Origin: Acidobacteria bacterium UBA2999
GTDB taxonomy: Bacteria > Acidobacteriota > Vicinamibacteria > Vicinamibacterales > UBA2999
Direction: 5' to 3'
NCBI GenBank assembly: GCA_002346475.1
Contig: DDZV01000020.1
Span: 30,536-65,165 of the forward strand
Length of the DNA stretch: 34,630 nucleotides
Below, piece by piece: positions 7,768 to 15,570 of this stretch (its first letter is position 1; each line of letters begins with the position of its first letter). The notes under the pieces were generated by a model, which made no database searches, was not told the DNA's origin, and worked only from the letters and a program-made list of their open reading frames with translations. The position numbers and the translations under genes are program-made.

Positions 7768-9170
7768 TAGTGCAACCTCTCCTCTTTTCTAAGAGCTTCA
7801 ATTAATCTCGCAGGAACACGACTAATCGAACCAGCACCAAGCGTCATAACAACATCTCCTGGTTGTGCAATATCAAGAACCATGGGAACCACCTCATCGA
7901 GTTCCCTTGCAATTTTCACGCGCAATCCGTCACGACGAAGACTGTTGGCAAGCAAATCAATCGTGACACCAGGGATTGGATCTTCGCCAGCAGGGTATAT
8001 ATCTGTCAGGATAATTTCGTCAGCATTTACCAAAGCTGGGCCAAATCGGTCAATTAGCTGGTGCGTTCTAGTAAAACGATGGGGTTGAAAAACAACTACG
8101 AGTCTTCTAGCAAATACACTTCGTGCCGTCTCAAGAACAGCTGAAAGCTCTGTAGGATGATGGCCATAGTCATCAACAATCGTAATACTTCCTTGTTCGT
8201 CATAACGTTGAAACCGCCGATCGACGCCATCAAACTCGGCAAGTGCTTCTGCAGTTGTTGAAAAATCAATGCCAATCTCATCAGCAACTGCCACAGCAGC
8301 CAGTGCGTTACGCAAGTTATGTAACCCTGGAATTGTTAATTGAAGTTCTCCAAGTGTTACTTGATTACCTGTATGACGACGTTTTTGAACAAGACACCGA
8401 ACCCCGAAAGATATAGCTTCTGAGTCCGTAGCCATAAAATCAGCCTCATTGGACGAGAGTCCATAGCTAACAACACGACGCCTCATGCTTTTTACTAAAC
8501 TCATCAACTCAGCATCATCGGCACAAGCTACAACCGCACCATAAAACGGAACCTTGTTTGCAAAATCTACAAATGCTTGCTGTAACTCTGTAAAACTGTC
8601 ATAACGTTCCATGTGCTCTTGATCAATATTGGTGATCACTGCAATAGATGGCCACAGTAATAAAAACGATCGATCGCTCTCATCTGCTTCAGCCACCATA
8701 TATTTGCCACTTCCCAGGCGAGTATTTCCTCCAAAAGCGCTGAGCCTTCCTCCTATAACTGCAGTTGGATCAAGGCCTGCTCGATCAAGCACAAGTGCAA
8801 TCATTGATGTTGTCGTTGTTTTACCGTGCGCACCTGCAACTCCAATTGAAAATTTAAGACGCATTAATTCCGCTAAAATTTCAGCTCTCGGCACTACTGG
8901 GATGCCTAAGCGCTTCGCCTCAAGGATCTCAAGATTTGTTGTTTTTACAGCTGACGAAAAAACTACGACATCAGCTCCAACGACGTTATTAGCAGTATGT
9001 CCTTCATGAACGACGACACCACAGGAAGACACTAAATGTTCTGTTAACTCAGACGGATTGATATCTGAACCGCTTACTACGTATCCAAGATTCGCCAACA
9101 CCTCGGCAATCCCGCTCATCCCAACTCCACCAATACCCACAAAGTGAATATGACGCGTCCTACCTAGCAC
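7767..9170 (-). CDS. murC: UDP-N-acetylmuramate--L-alanine ligase
   Basis: ATP-dependent cytoplasmic ligase that adds the first amino acid, L-alanine, to UDP-MurNAc. The 467-residue protein begins with a nucleotide-sugar binding loop, HFVGIGGVGMSGIAE, has the Mur ligase P-loop GAHGKTTTT at 113-121, and later NIDQEHMERYDS and DDYGHHPTE. These are diagnostic of MurC. The start is GTG with GGGAG about 9 nt upstream. The gene is separated from murG by 34 bp and overlaps ftsQ by one base. The substrate supplier MurB is not encoded in this window. Confidence 0.96.
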   Translation of the reverse strand: MLGRTRHIHFVGIGGVGMSGIAEVLANLGYVVSGSDINPSELTEHLVSSCGVVVHEGHTANNVVGADVVVFSSAVKTTNLEILEAKRLGIPVVPRAEILAELMRLKFSIGVAGAHGKTTTTSMIALVLDRAGLDPTAVIGGRLSAFGGNTRLGSGKYMVAEADESDRSFLLLWPSIAVITNIDQEHMERYDSFTELQQAFVDFANKVPFYGAVVACADDAELMSLVKSMRRRVVSYGLSSNEADFMATDSEAISFGVRCLVQKRRHTGNQVTLGELQLTIPGLHNLRNALAAVAVADEIGIDFSTTAEALAEFDGVDRRFQRYDEQGSITIVDDYGHHPTELSAVLETARSVFARRLVVVFQPHRFTRTHQLIDRFGPALVNADEIILTDIYPAGEDPIPGVTIDLLANSLRRDGLRVKIARELDEVVPMVLDIAQPGDVVMTLGAGSISRVPARLIEALRKEERLH

Positions 9171-9204
9171 TGACTTCTGCTCCCATCTTGATCTATCAGC
9201 ATCT

Positions 9205-10293
9205 TTACCTAGCCATCAGAGAAAAAGCCCGGTCGACAATAAGCCGAGCAGCCTCTGGACGTGAGAAACTTTGGACAACCTTGCTCATTTTTATTCGAGT
9301 AGCTGTATCAATACATAAATCAGTAATCTCTGACGCTAAACGCTCTCCTGACAAACCTTGTTGCTCTAGTAAACGTGCAGCACCAATACTTTTTAGTGCA
9401 AGTGCATTTTTTCGCTGATGATCGTCTGTAGCTGTTGGAAGCGGAATTAAAATTGCTGGCCTAGCTAAAGCTGCAATCTCAGCAATAGTTGTCGCGCCAG
9501 CACGACATACAATTAGGTCAGCATTTTTCATTTCCTGGTCCATATCAAATAGAAACGCCTCAACACGTACTAACAACCCAACACGACGATAACCCTCTCG
9601 AACCATTTCTAAGTCACGCTCCCCAGTTTGATGTGTGATGATCATTTTTGTCTTTGCACCAGCTAAATGGGATGCTGCGGCCACCATAGCTAAATTAATT
9701 GCGTGGGCACCTTGAGAACCTCCAAAAATTAAAACTCTTGTTTCTTGTAATGCTTCATTAGCAGTCGCACTGATGTTTTTTTTCCACTGGTGGAACTGTG
9801 AACGAACAGGGTTCCCTGCTATAAATGCTTTCCCACGAAAAAACTTTGTGCTCTCTTCATAAGCCACAGCTGCCACATCGATTACCCAAGCCAATAGACG
9901 ATTCGTCAAACCAGGCATGGCATTCTGCTCTAATAAAAGAGTTGGAATTCCTCTAAACGATGCAAGCAACACAACAGGTCCAGAACTGTAACCTCCAACA
10001 CCAATCACCACTTCAGGACTCCACTCCGACAAAACACGCCAGGCATCAAGGGCACTAAGTGGTAACAAAAAAAGGCCATAAAAAATTTCCGTCAGTGACT
10101 TTCCTTTTAGTCCTCCACTGCGAATTACTTCTAAGGGGAAACCCTCCCTTGGAATAACCCGAGATTCGATGCCATGCGCAGTGCCAACAAACACTATTTC
10201 TGCATCTGGCCTTCGAGCTTTGATCTCCTGTGCTACGGCGATTCCTGGATAAAGATGCCCGCCGGTTCCACCACCCGCCACAAGAACTCGCAT
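9205..10293 (-). CDS. murG: UDP-GlcNAc:lipid I GlcNAc transferase
   Basis: GT28-family enzyme acting at the inner face of the membrane, converting lipid I to lipid II. The 362-residue product has the N-terminal glycine loop GGGTGGHLYPGIA, a second G-loop GVGGYSSGP and the C-terminal domain motif IFGGSQGAHAIN. It also has CRAGATTIAEIAA and PLPTATDDHQRKNA, the UDP-GlcNAc pocket. The ATG abuts the ftsW stop directly (TGAATG) and has a GAGGG site 5 nt upstream, so translation is likely coupled. Length and motif order are normal for the family. Confidence 0.96.
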   Translation of the reverse strand: MRVLVAGGGTGGHLYPGIAVAQEIKARRPDAEIVFVGTAHGIESRVIPREGFPLEVIRSGGLKGKSLTEIFYGLFLLPLSALDAWRVLSEWSPEVVIGVGGYSSGPVVLLASFRGIPTLLLEQNAMPGLTNRLLAWVIDVAAVAYEESTKFFRGKAFIAGNPVRSQFHQWKKNISATANEALQETRVLIFGGSQGAHAINLAMVAAASHLAGAKTKMIITHQTGERDLEMVREGYRRVGLLVRVEAFLFDMDQEMKNADLIVCRAGATTIAEIAALARPAILIPLPTATDDHQRKNALALKSIGAARLLEQQGLSGERLASEITDLCIDTATRIKMSKVVQSFSRPEAARLIVDRAFSLMAR

Positions 10294-11394
10294 TCATCCC
10301 TCAACTGTCTCATGCTGTGAAATATTCAACAGTATTCCCAGTCCGAGTAAAGTAATCAGCAATGAAGAACCTCCTGCACTAATTAGAGGCAACGGAATTC
10401 CTTTTGTTGGCAATAAGCCCAATGCAACACTTATATTTATAAAAGCTTGCAAGGTAATCATCGCTGTTACACCAAGAGCAACGAATGAAGAAAAGCGATC
10501 TGGCGCACGTATCGCAATACGTAATCCACGCCAAGCAATAACTAGAAAACAAATTAAGATTACTGTTGCTCCAATAAGACCAAGTTCTTCTGCAATCACT
10601 GCATAGATAAAATCAGTGTGTGGCTCTGGTAAGTAAAACAGTTTCTGGACACCAGCCATGAGCCCACGTCCAAACACACCTCCAGTGCCTACGGCAATAA
10701 GTGATTGAATTAATTGAAACCCGTCTCCAAATTGATCTGCCCACGGATCCAAAAATGCCGTTATCCGAGCGCGGCGGTAGGGCGCACTCATAAGAAGGAG
10801 GTATGCAGTCGGGACTAATACTACAAGGCCTCCTACGATGTAGCGCCATTGGAGACCTGCTGCAATTACCATCACCGCAACAACCAACACTAAGGAGAGC
10901 AAGGTTCCAAAATCTGGCTGCAAGTAAATCAAGGTGCTGAGCACACCGACGACAAGCCCTATTGGTAAGAGCGAGTACGAGATTTCGTTGATTTTATGCA
11001 TCCGGCGTTCAAGGGTGAGCGCAGTAAAAAGAATGCAAGCAAGTTTTGCTAATTCCGATGGTTGTATTCCGAGTCCACCAAGACCGAACCAACGTCGAGT
11101 TCCATTAATCGGTGTACTAAATAGAACAGCGACTAGCATTAGTGTTACGAAACCAAGCATTCCCCAAACGACAGTATTATTACGATACCTCCGATAGTCC
11201 ACCTGCATTGCAATAGACAAAATAGCAAGTCCAAGTACTATCCAAAGCACTTGTTTGCCTAGAAAAAGGTATGGTTGCTGGAAGCGTTGATCTGCCAGCA
11301 TCGCGGAAGCGCTGTACACCATGACGACACTGACGCAAACAAGGAACAGTATCGTAGTAAATAGGACTCGATCTGATTTTAACTTCCGCGCCAA
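10294..11394 (-). CDS. ftsW: Septal peptidoglycan polymerase FtsW (SEDS family)
   Basis: SEDS glycosyltransferase that polymerises lipid II at the septum, paired with the transpeptidase FtsI. The 366-residue protein is mostly hydrophobic, with about ten membrane segments. It carries GLGIQPSELAKL, YLQPDFGTLL and PEPHTDFIYAVIAEELG, in which Asp261 corresponds by motif to the essential SEDS aspartate. The start is TTG with a good AGGAG site 6 nt upstream (around 11401-11405); no ATG or GTG fits better. It is preceded by a 266-bp gap full of hairpins, unlike the tight junctions elsewhere in the cluster, so its expression may be tuned separately. FtsW is preferred over RodA because of its dcw location. 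Confidence 0.94.
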   Translation of the reverse strand: MARKLKSDRVLFTTILFLVCVSVVMVYSASAMLADQRFQQPYLFLGKQVLWIVLGLAILSIAMQVDYRRYRNNTVVWGMLGFVTLMLVAVLFSTPINGTRRWFGLGGLGIQPSELAKLACILFTALTLERRMHKINEISYSLLPIGLVVGVLSTLIYLQPDFGTLLSLVLVVAVMVIAAGLQWRYIVGGLVVLVPTAYLLLMSAPYRRARITAFLDPWADQFGDGFQLIQSLIAVGTGGVFGRGLMAGVQKLFYLPEPHTDFIYAVIAEELGLIGATVILICFLVIAWRGLRIAIRAPDRFSSFVALGVTAMITLQAFINISVALGLLPTKGIPLPLISAGGSSLLITLLGLGILLNISQHETVEG

Positions 11395-11420
11395 TCGATT
11401 CTCCTATGTTCACTTAAGAG

Positions 11421-11448
11421 TGCCCTTGTCCTCAGACAGGGCATTTTT
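11421..11448 (+). terminator. Hairpin plus T-run ahead of ftsW (plus-strand terminator-like)
   Basis: Arms at 11421-11430 (TGCCCTTGTC) and 11435-11443 (GACAGGGCA) form a stem of nine pairs with one bulged base and a CTCA loop. Five T residues follow on the plus strand (11444-11448). In that orientation it has the form of an intrinsic terminator, and would stop antisense transcription coming out of ftsW. On the operon (minus) strand it has no U-tract and would instead be a hairpin about 16 nt before the ftsW ribosome-binding site. Which strand matters is not known. Confidence 0.4.
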
Positions 11449-11482
11449 CCTAGTTAAAAATCTTCTCTAGCTCCTAAAGTTA

Positions 11483-11518
11483 CAGGTGCGTACAGCCGAC
11501 ACTATATTTACGCACCTG
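11483..11518 (-). repeat. Perfect 10-bp inverted repeat (hairpin) upstream of ftsW
   Basis: CAGGTGCGTA at 11483-11492 and TACGCACCTG at 11509-11518 are exact reverse complements separated by 16 nt. The loop contains, on the minus strand, GTGTCGGCTG, an exact copy of ten bases in the larger palindrome next door (11557-11566). No U-run follows on either strand, so it is not a classical terminator. It lies between the large palindrome and the ftsW start, in the ftsW leader. Confidence 0.7.
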
Positions 11519-11534
11519 ATTTGCACTGAGTATT

Positions 11535-11667
11535 AATGTAAACAGCCAACAGTCGTCAGCCGACACGTGGAATAGGACACCACCCACGCAGACCGGGGTA
11601 GGCTGCGCTCCCAGCGGACAGCTCCAACCCGCACCGTGACGACTGACGACTATTCGCCGTTTACATT
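11535..11667 (-). other. 133-nt imperfect palindrome, candidate structured RNA between murD and ftsW
   Basis: Arms 11535-11567 and 11635-11667 are reverse complements at 28 of 33 positions. Of the five differences, three are transitions that give G-U pairs on the minus (operon) strand but A-C mismatches on the plus strand, which favours an RNA helix transcribed with dcw. The 67-nt apical part contains a further hairpin: on the minus strand GCTG-TC-CGCT-GGG-AGCG-CAGC, eight pairs with a two-base bulge. The murD stop codon (11661-11663) lies inside the outer stem. Alternatives are a MITE-like insertion, although I see no target-site duplication, or a transcription/mRNA-processing element. I do not recognise a known RNA family such as 6S, SRP or a riboswitch. 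Confidence 0.6.
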
Positions 11668-13082
11668 CTTGTAACAGGAGTTCCCTCCTCATCCCCTCTT
11701 GGGGGTATCATGTCTCCATCAAGTAACGTGATGGCCTCCTTGAAAGCGCGTCCACGTCCGGCGTAATCAGTAAACCAATCAAAGCTTGCACACGCAGGAG
11801 TTAACAAAACGACTCCCTCTGGTTTTGCAAGTTTGTATGCTGCTTTAACAGCTTCTTTCATCGAATGGACTTCAATTACTGGTAATAAGTCTGATAGTGC
11901 TTCACGAATTAATGAGGCGGCTTCGCCAATAGCAATAACACCTTTACCGTTTGCAGCTAGCGGTCCTCTTAGTTCACGAAAATCACCACCCTTGTAACGT
12001 CCGCCGAGAATCGCAACAACATTTCCGGTAAAGCTTTCAATTGATCTCAGCGCTGCTTCCACATTCGTTGCCTTGGAATCATTTACAAAGCGAACACACT
12101 GTATCGATCCAACGGGTTCCATAACGTGTTCAAGACCTCGGAAACCGTGCAGTGCAGAAATAATTGCCTCGCTGTCCTCCATCCCTGCAGCATAAGTAGT
12201 CGCAGCTGCAGCAAGCACGTTATTAAGCATGTGGAAACCAGTTAGTTCCACAGCCGCAAGAGGCAGTAGCGGCTTGTCGCCTGTCGTTGTTCGACGAACT
12301 ACCCACTCGTCACTAACTACAAAATCAGCATGCTCCGACCCTGAAAGTGAAAATGTAAGACAATGGCTTTTGGTACAAGCAGTGCTTTTCTTAACTTGAG
12401 GATCATCCGCGTTAATGATTAAAGTGTCATTGCGATCTTGATTCGAAAAAATCTTGGTCTTTGCGTCAACGTAAGACTGAAATGATGGGTGTCGATCTAA
12501 GTGATCCATCGAAACATTCAGCCATACAGCGATCCAAGGATGGAAAGTCGTAGTTGTCTCAAGCTGAAAACTACTTGTTTCAATTACATGTACGCAATTA
12601 ACTTTCGAGCTTTCTACCTGAGCACTCAAAGGTATTCCAATATTTCCACCCACAAGAACTTCACGTCCTCCAGCTTGCAGCATTCGACTAACCAACGTAG
12701 TTGTCGTCGATTTCCCTTTTGTCCCAGTTATTGCAATCACTGGACCTTTCAACCACCGCCAAGCAAGTTCTAGTTCTCCTATGATCTCAATCGATTTTTC
12801 TCGTGCTTGGTTAAATACAGGTTGGTCCATGGGAACACCAGGACTAGTAACGATGAGATCCGCCTCTAACAATGTTTGTGTTCGATGACCTCCAGTTTCA
12901 ACTGTTACTCCTAAAGCCTGGAGACGAGCGATGTCTTTAAAAGACTCTTGCTGTTCAGAAAGTGTTACCGTTGCTCCTCGCTTGACAAGTAGCTCTGCTG
13001 CAGCAATCCCACTCTTAGCAGCTCCAACTACAACTACTCGCTGGTCACGCACCGAAAACTCCCCCTGCCTCATAACATTCAT
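11661..13082 (-). CDS. murD: UDP-N-acetylmuramoyl-L-alanine--D-glutamate ligase
   Basis: Cytoplasmic Mur ligase that adds D-glutamate to UDP-MurNAc-L-Ala. The 473-residue protein has an N-terminal Rossmann-like domain (VVVVGAAKSGIAAAELL) and IVTSPGVPMDQP. The P-loop is ITGTKGKSTT at 118-127; LNVSMDHLDRHPSF and FVNDSKATN follow. The ATG lies in an ATGA overlap with the mraY stop. After the conserved end (GRAFKEAITLL) there is a tail of about 18 residues, DGDMIPPRGDEEGTPVTRM, with no obvious family counterpart. Its last codon and stop sit in the arm of the 133-nt palindrome, so the tail may have been reshaped by that element. Confidence 0.95.
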   Translation of the reverse strand: MNVMRQGEFSVRDQRVVVVGAAKSGIAAAELLVKRGATVTLSEQQESFKDIARLQALGVTVETGGHRTQTLLEADLIVTSPGVPMDQPVFNQAREKSIEIIGELELAWRWLKGPVIAITGTKGKSTTTTLVSRMLQAGGREVLVGGNIGIPLSAQVESSKVNCVHVIETSSFQLETTTTFHPWIAVWLNVSMDHLDRHPSFQSYVDAKTKIFSNQDRNDTLIINADDPQVKKSTACTKSHCLTFSLSGSEHADFVVSDEWVVRRTTTGDKPLLPLAAVELTGFHMLNNVLAAAATTYAAGMEDSEAIISALHGFRGLEHVMEPVGSIQCVRFVNDSKATNVEAALRSIESFTGNVVAILGGRYKGGDFRELRGPLAANGKGVIAIGEAASLIREALSDLLPVIEVHSMKEAVKAAYKLAKPEGVVLLTPACASFDWFTDYAGRGRAFKEAITLLDGDMIPPRGDEEGTPVTRM

Positions 13083-14170
13083 CGAAGCTTTAGTGTTGTT
13101 AAACTGAACAATGCACAGATCACTGCAATAATTAAGAACCGTGAAATAACCTTTGGTTCACTCCAACCACTCAACTCAAAATGATGATGTAACGGTGCCA
13201 TTCGAAACACACGTCGTCCGGTCAGCTTAAATGAAGCGACCTGTAGAATGACGGAGCCTGCTTCAAGCACGAAGACTCCCCCAACGATAATTAAGAGCAA
13301 CTCTTGTTTTATAAGGACTGCAACCGTGCCAAGCGCACCACCCAATCCAAGAGAACCAACATCACCCATAAAGATCTCTGCGGGATAAGAGTTGTACCAA
13401 AGAAATCCGAGACTCGCTCCAACCAATGAACCACAGAAAATTGTCAATTCTCCCGCTGGAGGGAAACGTACCAGAAGCAAATACTCGGCAAGTGTGTGAT
13501 GTCCTATAACGTAGGTGAGTGCTGTAAAAGCTGTGGCGGCAACTGCAAACGTGCTAATTGCAAGACCGTCTAGTCCGTCTGTAAGATTGACGCCATTAGC
13601 AGTGCTGACCAAAACTAGGGCTGCAAAAAAAATATATAGCACCCCTAAGTCAGGAACGAAGTTCTTAAAAAATGGAACGATAAGATGCGTGCTATAGAGA
13701 GCCGGGCTTGTTGAAGCTAATGCTACTAATGCAATCCCTATACCAATAGCCACAATTGCTTGAAGCCCTATCTTGTAACGCGGTAACAAGCCACGATGAG
13801 AACGACGAGTGACCTTTAAGTAATCATCTGCAAGACCAACTGCCCCAAAGCTAATAGTTGCAAGCAAAGCTATACAAACGTAAAAATTTGATAAGTCAGC
13901 CCAGAGCAACGTCGGGATAATAGCTGACACTAAGATTAGAAGCCCCCCCATTGTTGGAGTTCCCGCTTTAGCCTGATGTGTGGACGGGCCTTCCTGACGA
14001 ATAACTTGACCGATCTGAAATTCTCTAAGTTTCCGAATCAACCACGGGCCTAATACGAGACTTAACGCAAGGGCTGTTAAACTTGCCGCCGCCGTACGGA
14101 ATGTGATGTATCGCGTAACATTTAATATGCCAAGGTAGGAAGCGAGTGGCGGCAGTAAGTAATAAAGCAT
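13079..14170 (-). CDS. mraY: Phospho-MurNAc-pentapeptide transferase (lipid I synthase)
   Basis: Integral membrane enzyme that moves phospho-MurNAc-pentapeptide from UDP to undecaprenyl phosphate, making lipid I. The 363-residue product has about ten membrane segments. It shows the family motifs TPTMGGLLIL, GLADDYLKV (Mg-binding aspartates), NGVNLTDGLDGLA, FMGDVGSLGLGG and the basic PLHHHFE loop. The ATG shares one base with the murF stop (TAATG), with a GAGG site about 8 nt upstream. Length and motif order are normal. Confidence 0.97.
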   Translation of the reverse strand: MLYYLLPPLASYLGILNVTRYITFRTAAASLTALALSLVLGPWLIRKLREFQIGQVIRQEGPSTHQAKAGTPTMGGLLILVSAIIPTLLWADLSNFYVCIALLATISFGAVGLADDYLKVTRRSHRGLLPRYKIGLQAIVAIGIGIALVALASTSPALYSTHLIVPFFKNFVPDLGVLYIFFAALVLVSTANGVNLTDGLDGLAISTFAVAATAFTALTYVIGHHTLAEYLLLVRFPPAGELTIFCGSLVGASLGFLWYNSYPAEIFMGDVGSLGLGGALGTVAVLIKQELLLIIVGGVFVLEAGSVILQVASFKLTGRRVFRMAPLHHHFELSGWSEPKVISRFLIIAVICALFSLTTLKLR

Positions 14171-15570
14171 TAGTTCTGCCTCAATATTCGATCCGCTACG
14201 AGATCAGTAGAGATACCCCGTGACCCTTTTACAAGAACTAGATCGCCTGGCCTCACAAATTTAGCGATCAAGTCAGCCGCCTGTTTGCTGTTTTCAACGT
14301 AAGTCACTGAATCAGGAGACATTCCACTAGATATTGCAGCCGTCGCCAGGGCACGAGCTGGCACACCCCCAACCGTAAAAATACTGTTAAGACCTGCGGA
14401 TGCTATTAACTGTCCGCATTCTTCATGCAATCTAATTGCACGCTCACCAAGTTCAAGCATTTCCCCAATGACAGCAATTTTCCTGTCCGCTGTTGTATCG
14501 TGCGCAATTACATCTAGGACAGACTGGAATGCAAACGGACTAGAGTTGTACGAGTCATCAATGAGAATCACGCCGTTTGGTGTTCTATGCACCACCCCAC
14601 GTCTATCTAAAGCATGGAACTCAGTGGCTTTTGCCACGATATTGTTGAGTTCCACGCCAAGTTCCAATGCAACAGCTGTAGCTGCCAAAAGATTAGAAAG
14701 ATTGCCGTGTCCGAGAAGTGGTGTTTGAATATTGCATTCACCCATTGGGGTCACTAATCTGGCACGTGTGCCATTAAGGCCACGATCTTCTATGTCAGTT
14801 GCTCGAACAGTTGCTCTCTTAGCTGTTCCAAACGTAACAATCTTTCCAGGGAAGCTTTGTATATGTTGCATAACCCTGGAATCGTCGGCATTACAAACAA
14901 GTAGGCTACTTGGTTTTGCCCCCTCAAGAATCTCAGCTTTAGCTCTCGCAATCTCCTCAAGGGAGGAAAAAAATCCAAGGTGTGCATCACCCACGTTTGT
15001 CCAGACACGCACATCAGGCTGAGAGATTTCAACAAGTCTTCGAATCTCACCAGCGTGATTCATGCCTAATTCCACCACGGCAACGTCAGGCTTCTCACGA
15101 AGTTGTAGCAGCGATATTGGTAGACCGATGTGGTTATTCAAATTTCCCTTGTTCTTAACCACGCTAAAGTTAGTGCTGGCAAAATCTGCTATTACTTCTT
15201 TGGTTGTTGTTTTCCCTGCACTGCCTGTTATTGCTATGACGCGACTTTTGGACAAAATTCGTACGGCATGTGCTACATCTTGTAATCCCCGCGTACTGTC
15301 GGTAACACGCACAAGCGCCCCTAGAGACGGTGTCCCGTCATAACCTTCGTCAACCATCGCTCCTAAGGCACCATTTGCGAAAGCTTCGTCGACAAACGTG
15401 TGTCCATCAAAGTTCGCTCCACGTAACGCCACAAAAAAATCACCTGACTGCAAACGGCGAGTGTCAGTGGTTATTTGACCAATAACTTGTTCTGGATTTC
15501 CTGTCACTACACGCCCACCTGTAGCATGTGCCAACCACCCCAAAGTAATGCGAATCTCATCTGTCGTCAC
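14170..15570 (-). CDS. murF: UDP-MurNAc-tripeptide--D-Ala-D-Ala ligase
   Basis: Last cytoplasmic Mur ligase, joining D-Ala-D-Ala to the UDP-MurNAc tripeptide. The 466-residue product has the P-loop ITGSAGKTTTKE at 114-125, then NKGNLNNHIGLPISLL and ELGMNHAGEI, and ILIDDSYNSSPFA, all typical of MurF. The start is GTG immediately after the murE TAA stop, with no spacer, implying coupled translation. The ddl gene for its D-Ala-D-Ala substrate is not in this window. Confidence 0.96.
   Translation of the reverse strand: MTTDEIRITLGWLAHATGGRVVTGNPEQVIGQITTDTRRLQSGDFFVALRGANFDGHTFVDEAFANGALGAMVDEGYDGTPSLGALVRVTDSTRGLQDVAHAVRILSKSRVIAITGSAGKTTTKEVIADFASTNFSVVKNKGNLNNHIGLPISLLQLREKPDVAVVELGMNHAGEIRRLVEISQPDVRVWTNVGDAHLGFFSSLEEIARAKAEILEGAKPSSLLVCNADDSRVMQHIQSFPGKIVTFGTAKRATVRATDIEDRGLNGTRARLVTPMGECNIQTPLLGHGNLSNLLAATAVALELGVELNNIVAKATEFHALDRRGVVHRTPNGVILIDDSYNSSPFAFQSVLDVIAHDTTADRKIAVIGEMLELGERAIRLHEECGQLIASAGLNSIFTVGGVPARALATAAISSGMSPDSVTYVENSKQAADLIAKFVRPGDLVLVKGSRGISTDLVADRILRQN

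Noticed and set aside
11535..11667. Identification of the palindrome as 6S RNA, SRP RNA or a known riboswitch
   Set aside because: I could not match the conserved cores of these families. It is left as an unassigned structured element.
11480..11692. 70-residue minus-strand reading frame across the murD-ftsW gap
   Set aside because: It is made of the palindrome sequence, overlaps the murD end out of frame, has no ribosome site and shows no recognisable protein pattern.
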